DNA of 64,000 bases from positions 1,550,001 to 1,614,000 of the forward strand of contig NZ_CP012034.1 in the NCBI RefSeq assembly GCF_001050475.1, given 5' to 3'. This document shows, in pieces, positions 41,219 through 50,606 of the stretch. A program made the position numbers and the translations under genes. Positions within the stretch are counted from its first letter, which is position 1. Each line of letters opens with the position of its first letter. The notes beneath the pieces are model-generated. The model saw only the letters and a program-made list of their open reading frames with translations, did no database searches and was not told where the DNA came from. This DNA is from Companilactobacillus ginsenosidimutans. GTDB lineage: Bacteria; Bacillota; Bacilli; Lactobacillales; Lactobacillaceae.

Positions 41219-43189
41219 ATGGATGAAGATACGAGAAATATACATGCTTTAAAAATGTTAGCTGTTGAAGCTATCTCAAACGCAAATTCTGGTCACCCCG
41301 GAATCGTTCTCAGTGTGGCACCTATGCTTTACACATTAGCCACAAGACATTTAGTCGTTGATCCCGAAACTCCAGATTGGATTAATCGTGACAGATTAGT
41401 TCTCTCAGCTGGACATGGTTCAGCACTGCTATACAGTCACCTTCATCTATCAGGATTCGATTTAAGTATGGATGATTTGAAACGATTCAGACAACGTGGT
41501 TCACGTACACCAGGACATCCCGAATTTGGTGCAACACCTGGTGTTGATGCAACTACTGGACCAATTGGACAAGGCGTTGGTATGGCCGTTGGTATGGCTG
41601 TCGCTCAAAAGAGACTAGAGGCAAAATTTGGTAACTTGATGGATCACTTCACATTCGCAATTGTCGGTGATGGTGATTTAATGGAAGGAATTTCTCACGA
41701 AGCTGCTGAATTTGCTGGTATCAATAATCTAAATAAACTAGTCGTGTTATACGATTCAAACGATGTTTCATTGGATGGACCAACTAGTCGCTCATTCAAA
41801 ACTAATCAAAGAGATCGTTTCGCAGCATACGGCTTCGATACCTTCCTAGTTGAAGATGGTGATGACATCGACGCAATCGATGAAGCAATCACTAAAGCAA
41901 AGGCTTCACCAAATCCAGCATTCATCGAAATCAGAACTATCATTGGTGAAGGTGCTCCTAACCAAGGAACCAACAAAATTCACGGCGCCCCACTAAATGA
42001 CGATGCTCTACAAGTATTGGAAGACAATCTAGACTGGCATGAAGCTCCATTCACAGTTCCTGACGACGTAACAACTTCCTTCCGGGAAAAAGTTTTCGAC
42101 CGGGGCCATGCAGCACATGTCGCTTGGGGTAAAGAATTAGCTGAATCTTCACAAAAGGCTGAAATCCTCCACGACTTCGAAGTTCCTGTTTCAGTTGATG
42201 GAACAAAATTAACTACTTTCAAACCTGGCGAAAAAGATGCTGGTAGAAAAGTTGGTCACACTGCTATGAACGACATCGCCAAACAAGTTCCAAACTTAAT
42301 TGGTGGAGCTGCCGACCTTGCTTCCTCAACTAAAACAGAAATTGAAGATGGCGGAACTTTCTCAGCCGACAATCCAACTGGTAAAAACATCCCCTTCGGT
42401 GTTCACGAATTCGGAATGAGTACAATCATGAATGGTATCGCCCTACACGGTGGTTTGAAAGTCTTCGGTTCAACTTTCGCAGTTTTCTCAGATTACTTAA
42501 AAGCTGGTATTAGATTGAGTGCTTTGCAAAAACTTCCTGTTATCTACATCTTCACTCACGACTCAATCGCCGTTGGACAAGATGGACCAACTCATCAACC
42601 TATCGAGCAACTTTCTGGACTTCAAAGCATCCCTAACCTAAATGTTGTTAGACCAGGAAGTCCTAATGAAATTGTTTCTGCTTGGAAGATGGCTATCGAA
42701 TCAACTAATCGCCCAACCGTAATGTTCTTGAGCCGTCAAGACATTCAAGAATTGCCAGCTGACAACTCAGCTACATTGCTAGAAAAACGTGGTGGCTACG
42801 TTGCTAACTTTGAAAAAGGTAACTTGTCAGCAATCCTTCTTGCTACTGGTACCGAACTAGAATTAGCTAAAGCTGCACAAAAAGAACTAGAAAAAGACAA
42901 TATCTTTGCTAGAGTTGTATCTATGCCGGATCAAGCTAAGTTCTTGCAACAAGATATTTTATACCGTGAAAGTGTTCTTCCTAACAACCAACGCCGCCGC
43001 ATCGCTATCGAAATGGCTTCACCACTTGGCTGGGCAAATGTTGTTGGCCTTGATGGCAAGATCATTGGAACTGAAACTTTCGGTGAATCAGCTAAACCTG
43101 ATGAAGTTATCGAAGACTTCGACTTCACAGTTGATAACGTAGTTTCATCAGTTAAGAATTTACTCTTCAAAATGGAAAAGGTGGGATAA
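41219..43189 (+). CDS. tkt: Transketolase
   Basis: 656 residues. A thiamine-diphosphate enzyme that can supply erythrose 4-phosphate, a DAHP synthase substrate, which explains its place in this operon. Motifs: SGHPGIVLS, the TPP-binding GDGDLMEGISHEA with the later N, HGAPL, DLASSTKT, and FGVHEFGMSTIMNGIALHG. HDSIAVGQDGPTHQPIEQL carries the active-site histidines. An AAGGAG site precedes the ATG. A second transketolase or phosphoketolase elsewhere is likely in such hosts. Confidence 0.95.
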   Translation: MDEDTRNIHALKMLAVEAISNANSGHPGIVLSVAPMLYTLATRHLVVDPETPDWINRDRLVLSAGHGSALLYSHLHLSGFDLSMDDLKRFRQRGSRTPGHPEFGATPGVDATTGPIGQGVGMAVGMAVAQKRLEAKFGNLMDHFTFAIVGDGDLMEGISHEAAEFAGINNLNKLVVLYDSNDVSLDGPTSRSFKTNQRDRFAAYGFDTFLVEDGDDIDAIDEAITKAKASPNPAFIEIRTIIGEGAPNQGTNKIHGAPLNDDALQVLEDNLDWHEAPFTVPDDVTTSFREKVFDRGHAAHVAWGKELAESSQKAEILHDFEVPVSVDGTKLTTFKPGEKDAGRKVGHTAMNDIAKQVPNLIGGAADLASSTKTEIEDGGTFSADNPTGKNIPFGVHEFGMSTIMNGIALHGGLKVFGSTFAVFSDYLKAGIRLSALQKLPVIYIFTHDSIAVGQDGPTHQPIEQLSGLQSIPNLNVVRPGSPNEIVSAWKMAIESTNRPTVMFLSRQDIQELPADNSATLLEKRGGYVANFEKGNLSAILLATGTELELAKAAQKELEKDNIFARVVSMPDQAKFLQQDILYRESVLPNNQRRRIAIEMASPLGWANVVGLDGKIIGTETFGESAKPDEVIEDFDFTVDNVVSSVKNLLFKMEKVG

Positions 43190-43190
43190 C

Positions 43191-43994
43191 ATGCCAAAAG
43201 CTTTATACGGGTTAATCGGCTACCCTGCACTGCATTCTAAATCACCACGAATGCAAAATGCCGCTATGGAAAATTTAAATATTGATGCAATGTACAAAGC
43301 TTTTGAATTCGCACCTACAAAAATGGATGAAGAAATCAAGAAACTTAAATTACGTAACATCCAAGGTTTTAACGTCACCATGCCATATAAAAAGGCCATC
43401 ATCAACTACTTAGATGAGGTCGATCCAATTGCCGCAAAACTCCAATCAGTAAATACCGTTAAACGTATCAACGGCAAGTGGGTCGGAACTTCAACTGATG
43501 GTGCTGGCTTCTGGCACACAATTAAGAATGATCCTAAAAAAGTTGTTCTAATCGGAACTGGCGGTGCCGCACGAGCAATTATCGCTAGTAAACCTGACAA
43601 CATTGAATTAAAAGTTTTCAATCGCAACTCACAACGATTTTCTGGCCACGCTCAACAAATGCAAGAATTGTTTGGGATTGAACTTAAAAAACTATCTGAT
43701 ATTGAACAAGATCTAGGTGATACTGATTTAATCATCAATGCCACTAACGCTGGAATGCGTGACAATGAAAGCGTCCTTAGCCAAGAAAACTTTTTACAGG
43801 CAAAGAGTTCTTGTCACGTGATTGATATTATTTACCGAGATTTCCCAACTAGATTCATGGAAAACGCTAGAAATGCCGGATTGACTGCTGAAAATGGATT
43901 AAACATGCTAATAGCCCAAGGCGTGCTTAGCTTTCAAATCTGGTTTGGACAAACTGCACCTGAACAACTTATGACCGAAATGGTTCACAACTAA
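43191..43994 (+). CDS. aroE: Shikimate dehydrogenase
   Basis: 267 residues. It reduces 3-dehydroshikimate with NADPH. The substrate lobe has GYPALHSKSPRMQNAA (with the conserved Ser-x-Ser variant SKSP), the catalytic Lys in NVTMPYKKAI, and Asn/Asp in STDGAGFW. The NADP lobe has LIGTGGAARAI, and the C-terminus has GLNMLIAQGVLSFQIW. The start is one base after the tkt stop (ATAACATG), so translation is coupled. Confidence 0.94.
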   Translation: MPKALYGLIGYPALHSKSPRMQNAAMENLNIDAMYKAFEFAPTKMDEEIKKLKLRNIQGFNVTMPYKKAIINYLDEVDPIAAKLQSVNTVKRINGKWVGTSTDGAGFWHTIKNDPKKVVLIGTGGAARAIIASKPDNIELKVFNRNSQRFSGHAQQMQELFGIELKKLSDIEQDLGDTDLIINATNAGMRDNESVLSQENFLQAKSSCHVIDIIYRDFPTRFMENARNAGLTAENGLNMLIAQGVLSFQIWFGQTAPEQLMTEMVHN

Positions 43995-44018
43995 ACTAAA
44001 ACAAAAAGAGGAATAATA

Positions 44019-45011
44019 ATGATTATCGAATTAAAGAATGTAGAAGACGCTAACAAAGTAATGGAACAAGCTAATGCTAAGAAATTGGAACATGTTTTCC
44101 AACATAACAATCGTGTCGGATTTGTTGACCAAAATGCTTTAGGTGACGTACCTTTCGAAATTGATAATGTTGAACAAGTAATTACTGAGCACCCTGCCGC
44201 AATTCAAGCAAGTCGACTTTTCCACCCAGAAAATACTGTTATCAAAACTGAACATAGTGTAATTGGTGACGGAGGATTCGCATTAATCGCTGGTCCTGAC
44301 TCAATTGAATCAGCTGAACATGTTCTCTTAATGGGTAAAGATGTTCAAGAATCTGGTGCTACATTGCTACGTGGTGGTTCATTCAAACCTCGTACAAACC
44401 CATACAGTTTCCAAGGTCTTGGCGAAGAAGGACTCAAATGGCACCGTGAAGCTGCCGATAAATTAGGCATGGACATGGTTACTGAGATCATGGATACCAG
44501 AGACCTAGAAATGATCGACAAATACACTGATATGTTCCAAATTGGTACACGTAACATGCAAAACTTTGCTTTGTTAAAAGCTGTTGGTAAAACTAACAAA
44601 CCAGTTGTTCTAAAGCGTGGTATGTCAGCTACGATTGACGACTTATTGAACGCATCTGAATACATTGCTGCCGGTGGTAACCATCAAATTATCTTGATGG
44701 AACGTGGAATTAGAACTTTCGACAACAAATACACTCGTAATACATTCGATGTTTCTGCTATCCCTGTTTTGAAAGACTTAACTCACTACCCAGTAATCGG
44801 TGACCCATCTCACGCTGCTGGTGTTACTAAATTTGTTGAACCAATTGGTCTTGCTGCGGCCGCTGCTGGTGCTGACGGTTTGATGGTTGAAATCCACAAC
44901 CACCCTAAGGAAGCCTTCGTTGATGGTAAACAAGCTCTAACTCCAGCACAATTTGATCATCTAGCAAAAGTTGCTACAGACATCCACAATCTAGTGAAAG
45001 AAGAAAAATAA
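44019..45011 (+). CDS. DAHP synthase, type I-beta, with Asp in place of the metal-binding Cys
   Basis: 330 residues. It joins PEP and erythrose 4-phosphate, the first step of the shikimate pathway. The N-terminal about 75 residues form the ferredoxin-like regulatory domain of the Thermotoga-type enzyme, and a TIM barrel follows. The usual AGPCS motif reads AGPDSIES (Asp94), while the other expected metal ligands are present (His in GDPSHAAG, Glu in MVEIHNHP, Asp in VDGKQAL). The KPRTNPYSFQGLG loop is intact. It is coupled to aroB, which starts at the next base. Confidence 0.92.
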   Translation: MIIELKNVEDANKVMEQANAKKLEHVFQHNNRVGFVDQNALGDVPFEIDNVEQVITEHPAAIQASRLFHPENTVIKTEHSVIGDGGFALIAGPDSIESAEHVLLMGKDVQESGATLLRGGSFKPRTNPYSFQGLGEEGLKWHREAADKLGMDMVTEIMDTRDLEMIDKYTDMFQIGTRNMQNFALLKAVGKTNKPVVLKRGMSATIDDLLNASEYIAAGGNHQIILMERGIRTFDNKYTRNTFDVSAIPVLKDLTHYPVIGDPSHAAGVTKFVEPIGLAAAAAGADGLMVEIHNHPKEAFVDGKQALTPAQFDHLAKVATDIHNLVKEEK

Positions 45012-46082
45012 ATGATTACCGTAACTCTACCTACTAAAAAGTATGACGTGAAAATTGAAATGGGACTTGGCCGCAAAATTGGTGAGACCGTTAAAGAGGT
45101 TTGGTCAAAACGAAAAGTCATCGTGGTTACTGATGAACAAGTTGGCGACTTATACCTTCATACAACAATTAATGAATTGAAAAAAGCTGATTTTGACGTC
45201 ATAACCGCAACCGTACCCGTTGGCGAAAAATCGAAAAGTTTAAAGTTTGTCGGTGAAATCATCGAAACCATGGCAGACAACGGATTCACCCGCGGTGACG
45301 GTGTAATTGCACTAGGTGGTGGAGTTGTCGGTGATTTGTCCGGAACCGTCGCAAGTTTGTACATGCGTGGTATCGCCTTTATCCAAATTGCTACCTCATT
45401 GACTGCTATGGTTGACTCAAGCGTCGGTGGTAAAACCGCCGTTAATCTTGGCAAAGTCAAAAACATCATCGGATCCTTCTACCAACCAGATTTAGTTATC
45501 ATCGATCCAATCTTCTTGAATAGCTTATCTGAACGCAATCTTGTCGAAGGATACGGCGAAGTTGTTAAGTGCAGTGCCCTCGAAGGTGGCGACTTTTTCG
45601 ACCTGACTGGAAAAATTAATAAAGTGGACGATATTTTATCAAACGCACCCGATTTAATTGAACGGTCAGTCAATTTCAAAGCCAATGTGGTCATGAAAGA
45701 TGAAAAAGAAAGCAACCTCCGTCGAATTTTAAACTTCGGTCATACATTAGGACATGCCATCGAGCTTCTCGCTGACGGAAAATTAATGCATGGTGAAGCC
45801 GTTGCAATTGGTATGGTGACTATTTCCCAATGTTTCGAAAAAACTGGTGTCACACCCGCTTCTGTGACCTCAGCAATTCAAACAAGATTGGAATCTGTTG
45901 GATTACCAACATCATCTAATCTAATCGGTACAGATGCGTTTTTCGACCATCTCAAAAACGACAAAAAAAATGACCACGGAACATTGAATCTTGTAGCACT
46001 CAAAAACATCGGAGAACCTATCATTGTCCCAACTAAGTTAACTGAAATGCCTGAATTTGTTTCAGGACTAACAGTTAAATAA
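45012..46082 (+). CDS. aroB: 3-dehydroquinate synthase
   Basis: 356 residues. An NAD- and metal-dependent enzyme converting DAHP to 3-dehydroquinate. Motifs: GEKSKSLKFVGEI, the NAD loop GGGVVGDLSGTVASLYMRG, SSVGGKTAVN, the metal-site Glu in EGYGEVVKC, and the histidines of NFGHTLGHAIELL and LMHGEAVAIGM. The ATG immediately follows the DAHP synthase stop, and AAAGAAG inside that gene is the ribosome site. Confidence 0.96.
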   Translation: MITVTLPTKKYDVKIEMGLGRKIGETVKEVWSKRKVIVVTDEQVGDLYLHTTINELKKADFDVITATVPVGEKSKSLKFVGEIIETMADNGFTRGDGVIALGGGVVGDLSGTVASLYMRGIAFIQIATSLTAMVDSSVGGKTAVNLGKVKNIIGSFYQPDLVIIDPIFLNSLSERNLVEGYGEVVKCSALEGGDFFDLTGKINKVDDILSNAPDLIERSVNFKANVVMKDEKESNLRRILNFGHTLGHAIELLADGKLMHGEAVAIGMVTISQCFEKTGVTPASVTSAIQTRLESVGLPTSSNLIGTDAFFDHLKNDKKNDHGTLNLVALKNIGEPIIVPTKLTEMPEFVSGLTVK

Positions 46083-46103
46083 CCAAATCCTAAGGAGATC
46101 AAA

Positions 46104-47393
46104 ATGAAACAACTACCAACAACAGCCAATGGACTACACGGAAGTGTCGTAGTTCCCGGAGATAAAAGTATTTCACATCGTGCCATGATGTTTGGAGCTA
46201 TGGCAACCGGAACGACAAAAGTTTTACGACGTTTAGACTCTGCTGATGTCTCTAGTACGATTAGTGTTTTGAAATCCTTAGGAGCAAAAATAACCGAAAA
46301 AGATAACAACATCACCGAAGTTGTTGGAACCGGTGTTGCTGGTTTGAAAAGCCCCAATCAGCCATTAGACATGGGAAACTCGGGTACCTCTACCCGACTT
46401 TTAACCGGACTAATTACTGGTGCAGGTTTGAACGCCACGATTACCGGCGATAGCAGCCTTTCAACTCGTCCGATGGATCGAGTAACTGTACCTTTATCCG
46501 AAATCGGAGGTACTTTTACTTCCGACCATGGTCATTTGCCATTAACAATTGAGGCGTCAAAATTAGACACTGAGATTCATCAAACTTTGAAAGTAGGTTC
46601 AGCTCAAGTTAAAAGTGCCATCCTCTTGGCAGGCTTAGCTGCTGGATCAGATACATTCGTCACTGATTCCTTCCATACTCGAAATCATACCGAACAAATG
46701 CTTCCAAAATTTGGTGTAAAAGTTGAGACTTCTGGCGACACGATTCACATCCCCGCCAATCAAAAATTGCAGGCAACTGAAATCGAGGTCCCTGGTGATA
46801 TTTCATCAGCAGCCTACTGGCTAGTAGCCGGTCTCATTACTCCTAATAGTAAATTGACCATCAAAAACGTCGGGGTTAATCCCACTCGTATCGGCATCAT
46901 CAAAGTTCTTCAAGATATGGGTGGAGACATTACCATCGATACGAAAACTGATTTCGGTGAACCAATTGCTGATATTACCGTTAAAACTAGCCAACTTCAT
47001 GGAGTCGAAGTTGGCGGTGACATCATTCCTTCCTTAATTGATGAAATCCCCGTAATCGTTTTAGCTGCTACTCAAGCAACTGGCAAAACAGTTATCAAAG
47101 ATGCCGCCGAATTAAAAGTTAAGGAAACCAATCGAATTGACACGGTTCAAGAAGAATTAAATAAGCTAGGTGCAAATGTAATTCCAACAGACGACGGATT
47201 TATTATTGATGGTCCCGCAAAGCTTGCCAGTAGCGGAGTTCACGTTTCTGGACACGGAGATCACCGAATTGCGATGATGCTATCTATTGCAGCCTTGGTC
47301 ACCAATGGTACTATTACTTTAGATGATGATGAGAGTGTAAAAATCTCATATCCAACATTTTTCAATAACTTGGAAGGACTCGTAAAATCATGA
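46104..47393 (+). CDS. aroA: EPSP synthase (3-phosphoshikimate 1-carboxyvinyltransferase)
   Basis: 429 residues. PGDKSISHRAMM at about 15-26, the MGNSGTSTRLLTGL PEP/glyphosate loop, RPMDRV, and RIDTVQEELNKLGA and HGDHRIAMML near the C-terminus mark the family. The loop reads GNSGTSTR, where the glyphosate-tolerant class II pattern has GNAGTA, so the class should be checked before predicting sensitivity. The gene overlaps tyrA by 4 bases (ATGA). Confidence 0.96.
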   Translation: MKQLPTTANGLHGSVVVPGDKSISHRAMMFGAMATGTTKVLRRLDSADVSSTISVLKSLGAKITEKDNNITEVVGTGVAGLKSPNQPLDMGNSGTSTRLLTGLITGAGLNATITGDSSLSTRPMDRVTVPLSEIGGTFTSDHGHLPLTIEASKLDTEIHQTLKVGSAQVKSAILLAGLAAGSDTFVTDSFHTRNHTEQMLPKFGVKVETSGDTIHIPANQKLQATEIEVPGDISSAAYWLVAGLITPNSKLTIKNVGVNPTRIGIIKVLQDMGGDITIDTKTDFGEPIADITVKTSQLHGVEVGGDIIPSLIDEIPVIVLAATQATGKTVIKDAAELKVKETNRIDTVQEELNKLGANVIPTDDGFIIDGPAKLASSGVHVSGHGDHRIAMMLSIAALVTNGTITLDDDESVKISYPTFFNNLEGLVKS

Positions 47394-48232
47394 CAAAAGT
47401 AATCGTAGATGGCCTTGGCTCAATGGGAAGCTCATTAGCCGAAAAATTAGAAGACAATAACTATTATGTTGTTGGTATCGATGATAATCCCTCAACAACT
47501 AGAATTGCCCTCTCTGAAAATGTAATTAATGAAGTTGGTACTTGGAATGAAAAAACTGCTCAAGATGCTGACTTAATCATTTTGTGTACTCCAGTTTCTG
47601 TAATTATTAAGCAATTGGATGCATTGAAAAAAATGAATTTAAGCGAAAACACAATTGTTATGGATATCGGTTCGACTAAGGGTGAAATTCTCCAAGCAGC
47701 CAAAGGACTACCTAACTTCATTGGTGGACACCCAATGATTGGTACAGAGAGAAAAGGTATCGTCGGTCGTGATAAAAACATGTTCAAAGGCACTCCATTT
47801 TTCTTAATTGGTGACACTAGTTTGGCAGAGAAAGTTACAAACCTTTTGGCCCCATTGGAATCTGACTTCCAACAATTATCTGCTGATGAACACGACAATT
47901 TAACTGCTGCTATTAGTGCTTTGCCTCACCTTGTGGCTTATGCTCTGACTGATTCCGTTGATAAAATGCTTCCTGATAACAAATTGAACTGGCAAAATCG
48001 TGTTGCTGGTGGCTTTTCTGATACAACTAGAATTGCAAAATCTAACCCTAGTCTCTGGACTGACATTATTGTTTCTAATAAAGAACAAATTTTGGCTGGT
48101 TTGGATGACATGATTCAAACTCTTTCTGACTATCGTGAGGATCTCGCAAACGACGACAATGAAGGTTTAAATAAGAAAATATCTAAAGCTCAAGAAATTA
48201 GAAAAAAGGTAGGTGAGTCTGAAAATGGCTGA
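47390..48232 (+). CDS. tyrA: Prephenate dehydrogenase
   Basis: 280 residues. It oxidatively decarboxylates prephenate to 4-hydroxyphenylpyruvate, leading to tyrosine. A Rossmann start (VIVDGLGSMGSSLAEKL), LCTPVSV, DIGSTKGEI, and the substrate-binding GGHPMIGTERKGI with its conserved His are visible, then a helical dimerisation domain (LPHLVAYALTDS). There is no ACT domain, so no direct amino-acid feedback is expected. It overlaps the next gene by 8 bases. Confidence 0.93.
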   Translation: MTKVIVDGLGSMGSSLAEKLEDNNYYVVGIDDNPSTTRIALSENVINEVGTWNEKTAQDADLIILCTPVSVIIKQLDALKKMNLSENTIVMDIGSTKGEILQAAKGLPNFIGGHPMIGTERKGIVGRDKNMFKGTPFFLIGDTSLAEKVTNLLAPLESDFQQLSADEHDNLTAAISALPHLVAYALTDSVDKMLPDNKLNWQNRVAGGFSDTTRIAKSNPSLWTDIIVSNKEQILAGLDDMIQTLSDYREDLANDDNEGLNKKISKAQEIRKKVGESENG

Positions 48233-49007
48233 CACTGTTATGTTAATTGGCTTCATGGGCGCTGGCAAAACGACTGTTGGACAACAACTCGCCCAAGCTA
48301 CTAATCAGAAATTTTTAGATTTAGACGATGAATTCGTCAAAGAAACTGGATCTTCCATTAATGATTTTATGAACGCAAATGGTGAAAGTGGTTTCCGTAA
48401 AATGGAAACTAAGATTCTCGAAAATCGCCTTGCTAGTCCCGGTGTTATCAGTACTGGTGGTGGAATTATTGAATCTGACACTAACCGTCAAGTTATCAAA
48501 GACAGTGGTGCAACGGTTATTTTCTTGCAGGCCGATTTTGCAACTATTTTGCAACGTTTGTCTTCTGACACTGACCGTCCCCTACTCCGTCAACTTTCGA
48601 TGAAAGAATTGACTGACCGTTGGGAATTCCGCCAACCTCTTTATAATGAGGTGGCTAATGCTGTGATTATGACTAACGGTAAGAGTCCTAACAAAATCGT
48701 TCATGAACTAACTAATATGCTTTCTTTGGAAGATGATTCATTAGTCTCTTTAAGAAGTGAGATTGACAGTCTCGATCGTCAAATTCTAAAGCTGATTTCT
48801 GAGCGAGTTAATGTTGTCAAAGAGGTCGCTGCGGTTAAGAAGCTAAATGGCATTTCAGTGGTTCAACCTAATCGGATGGACCAAATCAGACAAGAACTCA
48901 AAGAAGAGTTCCAAACTGATCCTAATATTTCAGATGAGCTGATTGATGATTTAGTAAGTCTCCTTACTCAAACAGCAATAAATAAAGAACAAGATATAGT
49001 AAAGTAG
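48225..49007 (+). CDS. Bifunctional shikimate kinase-chorismate mutase fusion
   Basis: 260 residues, longer than the usual shikimate kinase (about 170). Residues 1-165 are the kinase: P-loop GFMGAGKTT at 9-17, Asp-x-Asp in LDLDDEF, substrate Arg in FRKME, GGG at 78-80, lid RDRP-like DTDRPLL. Residues about 172-250 are an AroQ-type helical chorismate mutase (SLRSEIDSLDRQILKLISER, then VKEVAAVKK). ATG 48225 follows AGGTGAG. It ends the operon and pairs two non-consecutive steps, one before and one after chorismate. Confidence 0.9.
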   Translation: MADTVMLIGFMGAGKTTVGQQLAQATNQKFLDLDDEFVKETGSSINDFMNANGESGFRKMETKILENRLASPGVISTGGGIIESDTNRQVIKDSGATVIFLQADFATILQRLSSDTDRPLLRQLSMKELTDRWEFRQPLYNEVANAVIMTNGKSPNKIVHELTNMLSLEDDSLVSLRSEIDSLDRQILKLISERVNVVKEVAAVKKLNGISVVQPNRMDQIRQELKEEFQTDPNISDELIDDLVSLLTQTAINKEQDIVK

Positions 49008-49033
49008 TGTAACGGCGTTGCACTACTTTTTTG
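49003..49033 (+). terminator. Terminator of the aromatic operon
   Basis: AGTAGTG/CACTACT stem (49003-49009 with 49021-49027) with an inner AAC/GTT pair, then six T. The stop codon of the fusion gene lies within it. Confidence 0.75.
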
Positions 49034-49102
49034 TATATGTAAAAGGCTTTTGGCAGACTTACATTAACTATGAGTGCTTAATTAGAACTGAGGAGAGATT
49101 CA

Positions 49103-49669
49103 ATGCATATCGGAAAAAACATTTCTCAACTACGACAAAACAATCACTGGTCCCAGGATGATTTAGCTGACAAATTAAAGGTTAGTCGCCAGACCATCTC
49201 AAATTGGGAAACTGGTCGAACTTATCCTGACATTACTAGTTTGACAATGCTATCTGATATCTTTGAAATCTCTCTAGATGATCTAATTAAGGAGGATATT
49301 CCACTGATGAAAAACAAAATCAAGCAAACTCAAATATGTTGGCTAGGCTTTGGCATCATCGGAATCATGATTTTAACCTACGCATGTCTCTTAGTATTGA
49401 AATGGTCAGTTCCTATTGGTTCATTATTAGTTGGCGCCACCACAGTGTTTGGGCTATACATTATCTTCAAATTTATGAAAGTCACCAATACTGCTAATTT
49501 GAAGACATTCAAACAAGTTATAAGTTACGTCGCTGGAAAACCTATTGAATCAGCCAAACAAAGCAAATCAAAAGTTATTGTTCAGTCTATCATTGGCGCT
49601 ATTATCGGACTCGGAATTGGCGCAGTATTAGTTTGGTTAATCTTCCACTTTGTTTTACACGTTCTTTAA
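49103..49669 (+). CDS. XRE-family regulator with membrane domain
   Basis: 188 residues. The N-terminal XRE helix-turn-helix (ISQLRQNNHWSQDDLADKLK, then VSRQTISNWETGRTYPD) is followed by about four hydrophobic segments from residue 80 on, so it is a membrane-tethered DNA-binding protein. Such proteins are common in lactobacilli as local regulators of stress or bacteriocin traits. The ligand and targets are unknown. The ATG has GAGGAGA upstream. Confidence 0.85.
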   Translation: MHIGKNISQLRQNNHWSQDDLADKLKVSRQTISNWETGRTYPDITSLTMLSDIFEISLDDLIKEDIPLMKNKIKQTQICWLGFGIIGIMILTYACLLVLKWSVPIGSLLVGATTVFGLYIIFKFMKVTNTANLKTFKQVISYVAGKPIESAKQSKSKVIVQSIIGAIIGLGIGAVLVWLIFHFVLHVL

Positions 49670-49691
49670 TTTTTGAAAAGAGGTAAAACTC

Positions 49692-49850
49692 ATGGCTGGA
49701 TTAGAGGACAAAGATTATTTATTACGGCAATATAGCCAAATGGCGAAAGCTCTTGCCAGCATGTTAGGAAAAGATGGAGCACAACAATTAGTTCATTTTG
49801 AAATTACACAATCAGAAACCAAAAAATCACCTGCCAAAAACGGCAAGTGA
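49692..49850 (+). CDS. Small DUF6483-like protein
   Basis: 52 residues with AGAGG before the ATG. The N-terminal half (LEDKDYLLRQYSQMAKALAS) resembles the DYLMRMI-x-QMAKALA pattern of short DUF6483-type lactobacillus proteins. The C-terminal codons form the 5' arm of a terminator hairpin. It is probably cotranscribed with the XRE membrane protein. The function is unknown. Confidence 0.6.
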   Translation: MAGLEDKDYLLRQYSQMAKALASMLGKDGAQQLVHFEITQSETKKSPAKNGK

Positions 49851-49858
49851 TTTTTTTA
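49822..49858. terminator. Bidirectional terminator between convergent transcripts
   Basis: AAATCACCTGCC and GGCAAGTGATTT arms with one mismatch, A-tract before and T-tract after. It serves the small protein gene and, on the other strand, phoU, whose stop touches it. Confidence 0.75.
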
Positions 49859-50569
49859 GTTTTCATCGTTGTCTTCATCAATCAATTGATTGATTAATTC
49901 GTCATTATGTTTACCTTGATTTAGTTCTGTTAATTCTCCAGTGGAGCTATAAACAGTCCATTCAGCAAGATTCACAATGTGGTCGCCAATTCGTTCGAGC
50001 ATTCGATCAACCATCAAATAACTAGATCCAGTGTTAGCGTGTAAAACATCACTTTGCATAGCATTAGTTATTAAAGTTCTGGTTGTAATATACTGCTTAT
50101 CGACTTTTAAGTCTTCCTTAGCAACATCTCTGGCAGCTTCTTGATCATTTCTAACGTAAGAGTCCAAAGCTTGTTCTAACATGGTTCGAATTTTTGCAGT
50201 GATATCCGCAATTCGTTTTTCAACAATCGGTAATCGACCATTTTTGTCCACACGAATTGTCTCTTGGGCGATACTAACAGCATGATCACCAATTCGTTCC
50301 AAGTCTGAACTAGCTTTTAAAATAACCATGATAACTCGTAGATCCGTTGCCACTGGTTGTTGCAAAGCAATAAAATCAAAAGCTTCTTTTTCGAGACTGA
50401 CTTCCTCTCTATTAGTGTTTTGGTCATTTTCAATTACTTCCTTAGCCAATTTTTTATCATGGGTCGTAAACGCCTTGGTAGCTTGATAAATTTGTTCGCT
50501 GGTATTAATTCCCATTTGCATGAATTGATCATGTAACTGAGCCAATTCACTTGATAATAGCTTACGCAT
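49856..50569 (-). CDS. phoU: Phosphate-specific transport regulator PhoU
   Basis: 237 residues, two repeated three-helix PhoU domains. The metal-binding E/DxxxD motifs are seen in SSDLERIGDHAVSIA and in VDRMLERIGDHIVNLA. It links the Pst transporter to phosphate signalling and limits uptake. It is the last gene of pstSCAB-phoU. A GGAGGA site precedes the ATG. Confidence 0.95.
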   Translation of the reverse strand: MRKLLSSELAQLHDQFMQMGINTSEQIYQATKAFTTHDKKLAKEVIENDQNTNREEVSLEKEAFDFIALQQPVATDLRVIMVILKASSDLERIGDHAVSIAQETIRVDKNGRLPIVEKRIADITAKIRTMLEQALDSYVRNDQEAARDVAKEDLKVDKQYITTRTLITNAMQSDVLHANTGSSYLMVDRMLERIGDHIVNLAEWTVYSSTGELTELNQGKHNDELINQLIDEDNDEN

Positions 50570-50606
50570 TTATTGTCCTCCGGTTCTGGATCCATCATTT
50601 TTTGGC

